Shown: positions 60,645 to 64,000 of the stretch, piece after piece | Layout: every line of letters starts with the position of its first letter | How positions within the stretch are numbered: position 1 is the stretch's first letter | The notes under the pieces: generated by a model | What the model saw: the letters and a program-made list of their open reading frames with translations, nothing else | Told to the model about the DNA's origin: nothing | Databases searched by the model: none | Source: Pseudomonas lutea | GTDB lineage: Bacteria; Pseudomonadota; Gammaproteobacteria; Pseudomonadales; Pseudomonadaceae | Length of the DNA: 64,000 nucleotides | Direction of reading: 5' to 3' | NCBI RefSeq assembly: GCF_000759445.1 | Contig: NZ_JRMB01000002.1 | Location: forward strand, 124,001 to 188,000 | Program-made: the position numbers and the translations under genes

Positions 60645-60953
60645 TTATTTATTTGCCTTCGTTTAGACTGCAAATCAAGAGCTTTCAATCACGCTGAGCC
60701 GATCTTAACTCTACCTGACTTATTCAACCTTTCGACCGGATCTGCCGTTTCCGGCTAATCCTGTGTGGGGTTGTGCCCGACAAGTGCGACGAATCTTATA
60801 GACGGCCCAAAAGGTCGTCAACACTTTTTTCTAAAAAATTGAGTTAATTAAAGGGCTTAGCTTATTAAGCGAACCAACCGTCTTTGCCCTTGGGTCAGGT
60901 CATGCGAGAATGCGCGCTCTTTTTCCCTCCCTTCCGATGGTTAATCACGCGTA
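60645..60953. other. Divergent promoter region of tRNA operon and folD
   Basis: About 310 bases between the tRNA operon (minus) and folD (plus). The tRNA promoter is evident (60793-60821). A stretch around 60828-60870 is AT-rich (TTAATTAAAG), suiting an UP element for the tRNA promoter. I did not find a convincing folD promoter or ribosome site. Confidence 0.6.
60793..60821 (-). promoter_or_regulatory. Sigma70 promoter of the tRNA operon
   Basis: On the minus strand TTGACG (60821-60816) and TAAGAT (60798-60793) have the ideal 17-base spacing, preceded by an A/T-rich stretch resembling an UP element. The GC-containing segment just after the -10 box (TCGTCGC) resembles the discriminator of stringently controlled stable-RNA promoters. 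Confidence 0.8.
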
Positions 60954-61808
60954 ATGACTGCAAAACTAATAGACGGCAAAGCGATCGCAGCCAACCTGCG
61001 CCAGCAGATCGCCCAACGAGTCGCCCAGCGTCGCGAGCAAGGTCTGCGCACGCCCGGCCTCGCGGTGATTCTGGTCGGCAGCGACCCCGCCTCTCAGGTT
61101 TACGTCTCGCACAAACGCAAAGACTGCGAAGAGGTCGGCTTCATCTCGCAGGCCTATGACCTGCCCAGTGAAACCACCCAGACCGAACTGACCGACCTTA
61201 TCGATCGCCTCAACGACGATCCGGCCATTGACGGCATCCTGCTGCAACTGCCACTGCCCGAGCACCTGGAGTCGTCCAGCCTGCTGGAACGCATCCGTCC
61301 GGACAAAGATGTCGATGGCTTTCATCCGTATAACGTCGGCCGCCTGGCCCAGCGCATTCCCCTGCTGCGGCCCTGCACTCCCAAGGGCATCATGACCCTG
61401 CTGGAAAGCACCGGCGTTGATCTGTACGGCAAGGACGCAGTGGTCGTCGGCGCGTCCAACATCGTCGGTCGTCCGATGGCGATGGAACTGCTGCTGGCAG
61501 GCTGCACCGTGACCGTGACCCACCGCTTCACTCAGGATCTGGCCGGGCACGTCGGCCGCGCCGATCTGGTGGTTGTGGCCGCGGGTAAACCGGGCCTGGT
61601 GAAGGGCGAGTGGATCAAGCAGGGTGCGATTGTCATTGACGTCGGCATTAACCGTCAGGACGACGGCAAACTGGTAGGCGATGTGGTGTACGAAACCGCC
61701 CTGCCCCGTGCAGGCTGGATTACACCCGTGCCCGGTGGCGTGGGCCCGATGACCCGCGCCTGCCTGCTGGAAAACACGCTGTATGCCGCCGAGACGCTGC
61801 ACGGCTGA
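60954..61808 (+). CDS. folD: Bifunctional methylenetetrahydrofolate dehydrogenase/cyclohydrolase
   Basis: A 284-residue Fol[15 protein letters not shown] gives Tyr50 and the catalytic Lys54, and [12 protein letters not shown] is the family signature. [18 protein letters not shown] binds NADP, and [18 protein letters not shown] is the C-terminal motif. It interconverts methylene-, methenyl- and formyl-tetrahydrofolate. The start has no strong ribosome site (TCACGCGTA before ATG), but the alignment to the family's beginning is good. Confidence 0.95.
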   Translation: MTAKLIDGKAIAANLRQQIAQRVAQRREQGLRTPGLAVILVGSDPASQVYVSHKRKDCEEVGFISQAYDLPSETTQTELTDLIDRLNDDPAIDGILLQLPLPEHLESSSLLERIRPDKDVDGFHPYNVGRLAQRIPLLRPCTPKGIMTLLESTGVDLYGKDAVVVGASNIVGRPMAMELLLAGCTVTVTHRFTQDLAGHVGRADLVVVAAGKPGLVKGEWIKQGAIVIDVGINRQDDGKLVGDVVYETALPRAGWITPVPGGVGPMTRACLLENTLYAAETLHG

Positions 61809-61842
61809 TCGCTCCCGTATTGCGCAGCAAAGCGCACCAATG

Positions 61843-61872
61843 AAAAACGGCACCCGAGGGTGCCGTTTTTTA
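61843..61872. terminator. Bidirectional terminator between folD and the transporter gene
   Basis: AAAAACGGCACCC and GGGTGCCGTTTTT around a GA-containing loop form a symmetrical strong hairpin with a T run on both strands. It sits between two converging genes and can terminate both. Confidence 0.9.
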
Positions 61873-61897
61873 TTCGCCGGAAGTCTCTCCAGCCAGC

Positions 61898-63670
61898 TTA
61901 TTTCTTGCCCGCTTCCCAGCTCTTCAAGAGGTCGGAGTAAGCGATGGTTTCGCCCTTCGGCTTCTCGTTGGCCAGCTTGCGTTGCGGCGCCAGGAACGCA
62001 CCGTTGCTCTTCTCTGCCTTGGTGTACCACTCCTCAGCCGAGGTTTCCGGGTTCATCTTCGGTGCGCAACCGCTGGCATCCTGAACCTTGGAGCGCTCGA
62101 TGCGGGTCATGATTGCATCCTGATCCTTGGCCAGACCGTCGAGAGCCGCCTGGGCGGTTTTCTCGCCGGTAACGGCCTCAGCCACATGGCTCCACCACAG
62201 CTGAGCCAGCTTCGGATAGTCCGGTACGTTGGTGCCGGTCGGCGACCACTGCACGCGGGCCGGGCTGCGATAGAACTCGACCAGACCACCGAGCTTCGGC
62301 GCCAGGGCCGTCATCTCTTTGGAGTTGATGTCCGATTCACGAATCGGCGTCAGGCCCACGATAGTTTTCTTCAGCGAAACCGACTTCGACGTTACGAATT
62401 GCGCGTAGAGCCAGGCCGCAAGGCGCTTCTTCTCTTCGGTGGACTTGAGGAAGGTCCAGGAGCCCACGTCCTGATAACCCAGCTTCATGCCCTCTTTCCA
62501 GTAAGGACCTTTTGGCGATGGCGCCATCCGCCATTTCGGCGTGCCGTCGGCGTTCATGACCGGCAGACCAGGCTTGGTCATGTCGGCGGTGAAGGCGGTG
62601 TACCAGAAGATCTGCTGCGCGACGTTACCCTGGGACGGCACCGGGCCGGACTCGGAGAAGGTCATGCCTGCAGCTTCAGGCGGCGCGTAGGCCTTAAGCC
62701 AGTCGATGTACTTCTGGGTGGCATACACAGCGGCCGGGCCGTTGGTGTCGCCGCCGCGGGTGATGCTTGAACCGACCGGGTGGCAGGCTTCTACGCGAAT
62801 ACCCCACTCGTCCACGGGCAGACCGTTGGGCAGGCCCTTGTCGCCGCTGCCGGCCATGGAGAACCAGGCGTCAGTGAAGCGCCAGCCCAGGGATGGATCT
62901 TTCTTGCCGTAATCCATGTGGCCGTAGACTTTCTTGCCGTCCAGTTCCTTGACGTCCTCGCTGAAGAACTTGGCAATGTCTTCATAGGCCGACCAGTTGA
63001 CCGGGACGCCCAGCTCGTAGCCGTATTTGGCCTTGAACTTCTCTTTCAGGTCAGCACGGTCGAACCAGTCGGCGCGGAACCAGTAGAGGTTGGCGAACTG
63101 CTGGTCGGGCAGCTGATAAAGCTTGCCGTCTGGCGCGGTGGTGAAAGACGTACCAATGAAGTCCTTGAGGTCAAGCGTAGGGGAAGTGACTTTCGACCCC
63201 TCGGCGCTCGCCATCAGGTCTGTCAGAGACATCGCTTTGCCGTAGCGGAAGTGAGTACCAATCAGGTCGGAGTCGTTCACCCAGCCGTCATAGATACTTT
63301 GGTTGGACTGCATGGCAGTCTGCAGCTTCTCGATCACATCACCTTCCTGCAACAGGTCGTGGGTGACCTTGATGCCGGTGATTTCAGTGAACGCCTTGGC
63401 CAGGGTTTTGGATTCATATTCGTGGGTGGTCAAGGTTTCGGAAACCACCTTGATGTCCATGCCACGGAACGGCTCGGCCGCCTTGATGAACCACTCCAGC
63501 TCCTTGAGCTGGTCGGCATCGGACAGCGTGGTCGGTTTGAATTCGCTGGAGGCCCATTTCTTGGCGGCATCCTCGTACTGGTCGGCCCAGGCCGAAACGC
63601 TCAAGCCACTGAGCATCACCATCGTTGCTACCGTCACACTATGTCGCAGCTTGTTTTTCTTATTGAACAT
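61898..63670 (-). CDS. ABC transporter substrate-binding protein, GlpV-like (probably glycerol)
   Basis: A 590-residue periplasmic binding protein of family 1 with signal peptide (HSVTVATMVMLSGLSVSAWA, cleavage before DQYED). Its size is larger than usual for sugar-binding proteins, and the neighbour upstream is a DUF2160 membrane protein. This pair is found with the glycerol transporter GlpSTPQV of rhizobia, so glycerol is the probable substrate. The ATG at 63670 has AGAGG five bases upstream, better than the GTG two codons earlier. The permease and ATPase genes would lie beyond the window edge. Confidence 0.75.
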   Translation of the reverse strand: MFNKKNKLRHSVTVATMVMLSGLSVSAWADQYEDAAKKWASSEFKPTTLSDADQLKELEWFIKAAEPFRGMDIKVVSETLTTHEYESKTLAKAFTEITGIKVTHDLLQEGDVIEKLQTAMQSNQSIYDGWVNDSDLIGTHFRYGKAMSLTDLMASAEGSKVTSPTLDLKDFIGTSFTTAPDGKLYQLPDQQFANLYWFRADWFDRADLKEKFKAKYGYELGVPVNWSAYEDIAKFFSEDVKELDGKKVYGHMDYGKKDPSLGWRFTDAWFSMAGSGDKGLPNGLPVDEWGIRVEACHPVGSSITRGGDTNGPAAVYATQKYIDWLKAYAPPEAAGMTFSESGPVPSQGNVAQQIFWYTAFTADMTKPGLPVMNADGTPKWRMAPSPKGPYWKEGMKLGYQDVGSWTFLKSTEEKKRLAAWLYAQFVTSKSVSLKKTIVGLTPIRESDINSKEMTALAPKLGGLVEFYRSPARVQWSPTGTNVPDYPKLAQLWWSHVAEAVTGEKTAQAALDGLAKDQDAIMTRIERSKVQDASGCAPKMNPETSAEEWYTKAEKSNGAFLAPQRKLANEKPKGETIAYSDLLKSWEAGKK

Positions 63671-63729
63671 AGACACCTCTTGTGTTGATTCTTATGTGAT
63701 CCCGCGTTTCAACCTTCGCTAAAGCCTTC

Positions 63730-63993
63730 TCAACCCCAACGCATCACCACCAACAGCCACACCAGGGACAGCCCGGAGGCGACCCAGATATTCCAGCTGG
63801 TCGCGCCAATCACCAGCAGGTGCAGATAGGCGCTGCCGAGCAGGCCGATGAACAAACGATCGCCTCGCGTGGTGGCAATCGGCAAAAACCCGCGACGTTC
63901 AATGCTCGCCGAGCGCAGTTCCCACGCGGTCATCGCCACCAGAATCGCAGCGATGGACGCGAAGAAAATAGCAGTCGGCAGGGTCCAGGACAT
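63730..63993 (-). CDS. DUF2160 small membrane protein
   Basis: An 87-residue protein with about three hydrophobic segments: LPTAIFFASIAAILVAMTAW, LFIGLLGSAYLHLLVIGAT and WVASGLSLVWLLVVMRW. The charged stretch ELRSASIERRGFLPIATTRG, then DR, is the DUF2160 signature. GGAGTGG precedes the ATG, six bases from the window's end. It lies 59 bases upstream of the substrate-binding protein gene and appears always linked to such glycerol transporters. Its role in the transporter is unknown. Confidence 0.8.
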   Translation of the reverse strand: MSWTLPTAIFFASIAAILVAMTAWELRSASIERRGFLPIATTRGDRLFIGLLGSAYLHLLVIGATSWNIWVASGLSLVWLLVVMRWG

Positions 63994-64000
63994 CCACTCC

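Overview
This window is a chromosomal segment of a GC-rich gammaproteobacterium, almost certainly a Pseudomonas of the syringae/fluorescens complex. The evidence is the gene order from dnaQ-rnhA-gloB-mltD through yejABEF-fabI-ppiD-hupB-lon-clpX-clpP-tig, tRNAs and folD, which as I recall it is also the order in P. aeruginosa, together with Pseudomonas-style REP palindromes. The species cannot be fixed from the sequence. No rRNA, CRISPR array, integrase or transposase was seen.

Layout. Positions 1-12.4 kb are a mosaic of accessory and metabolic genes: the start of a Rho-binding antiterminator (cut by the window edge), two SDR oxidoreductases, ribonuclease Z, an unidentified glycine-rich protein with a DUF3592 partner, an RsbQ-type alpha/beta hydrolase overlapping a PAS histidine kinase, a LysR/quinone-reductase divergent pair, a TetR/DUF4442 divergent pair with a clear operator, a nitroreductase and two small proteins. 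Positions 12.46-17.79 kb hold a compact six-gene minus-strand operon: transaldolase-like, PAPS-type sulfotransferase, SDR, second Rossmann oxidoreductase, glycine/sarcosine-type N-methyltransferase and stand-alone APS kinase. It looks like a biosynthetic cluster for a sulfated, N-methylated small molecule, and I know of no described pathway that matches it. It is the main candidate for a new system.

Positions 18-30 kb carry cytochrome b561, a CcdA/TlpA-like thiol-redox fusion, an EmrAB-type efflux pair, an XdhC-like protein, a single-chain EgtB-EgtD ergothioneine enzyme, and two valine-catabolism genes. Positions 30-35.3 kb are one giant gene, a dermonecrotic-toxin-like protein of 1769 aa with a C-terminal HELSH metallopeptidase motif. 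An FMN reductase, a small conserved protein and a GNAT follow.

Positions 37.3-63.99 kb are largely core genome: DNA repair and replication (dnaQ, rnhA), methylglyoxal detoxification (gloB), cell wall (mltD), the Yej peptide ABC transporter with two adjacent binding-protein genes, fabI, and the protein-quality-control block ppiD, hupB, lon, clpX, clpP, tig. Sigma32-like promoters can be proposed upstream of lon and clpX. Next come a three-tRNA operon (Arg-His-Leu) with a strong sigma70 promoter and a T-tailed terminator, then folD. The window ends inside what looks like a glycerol ABC transporter operon (substrate-binding protein plus DUF2160 membrane protein).

Family assignments come from reading motifs and from memory of the families. 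No database search was possible.
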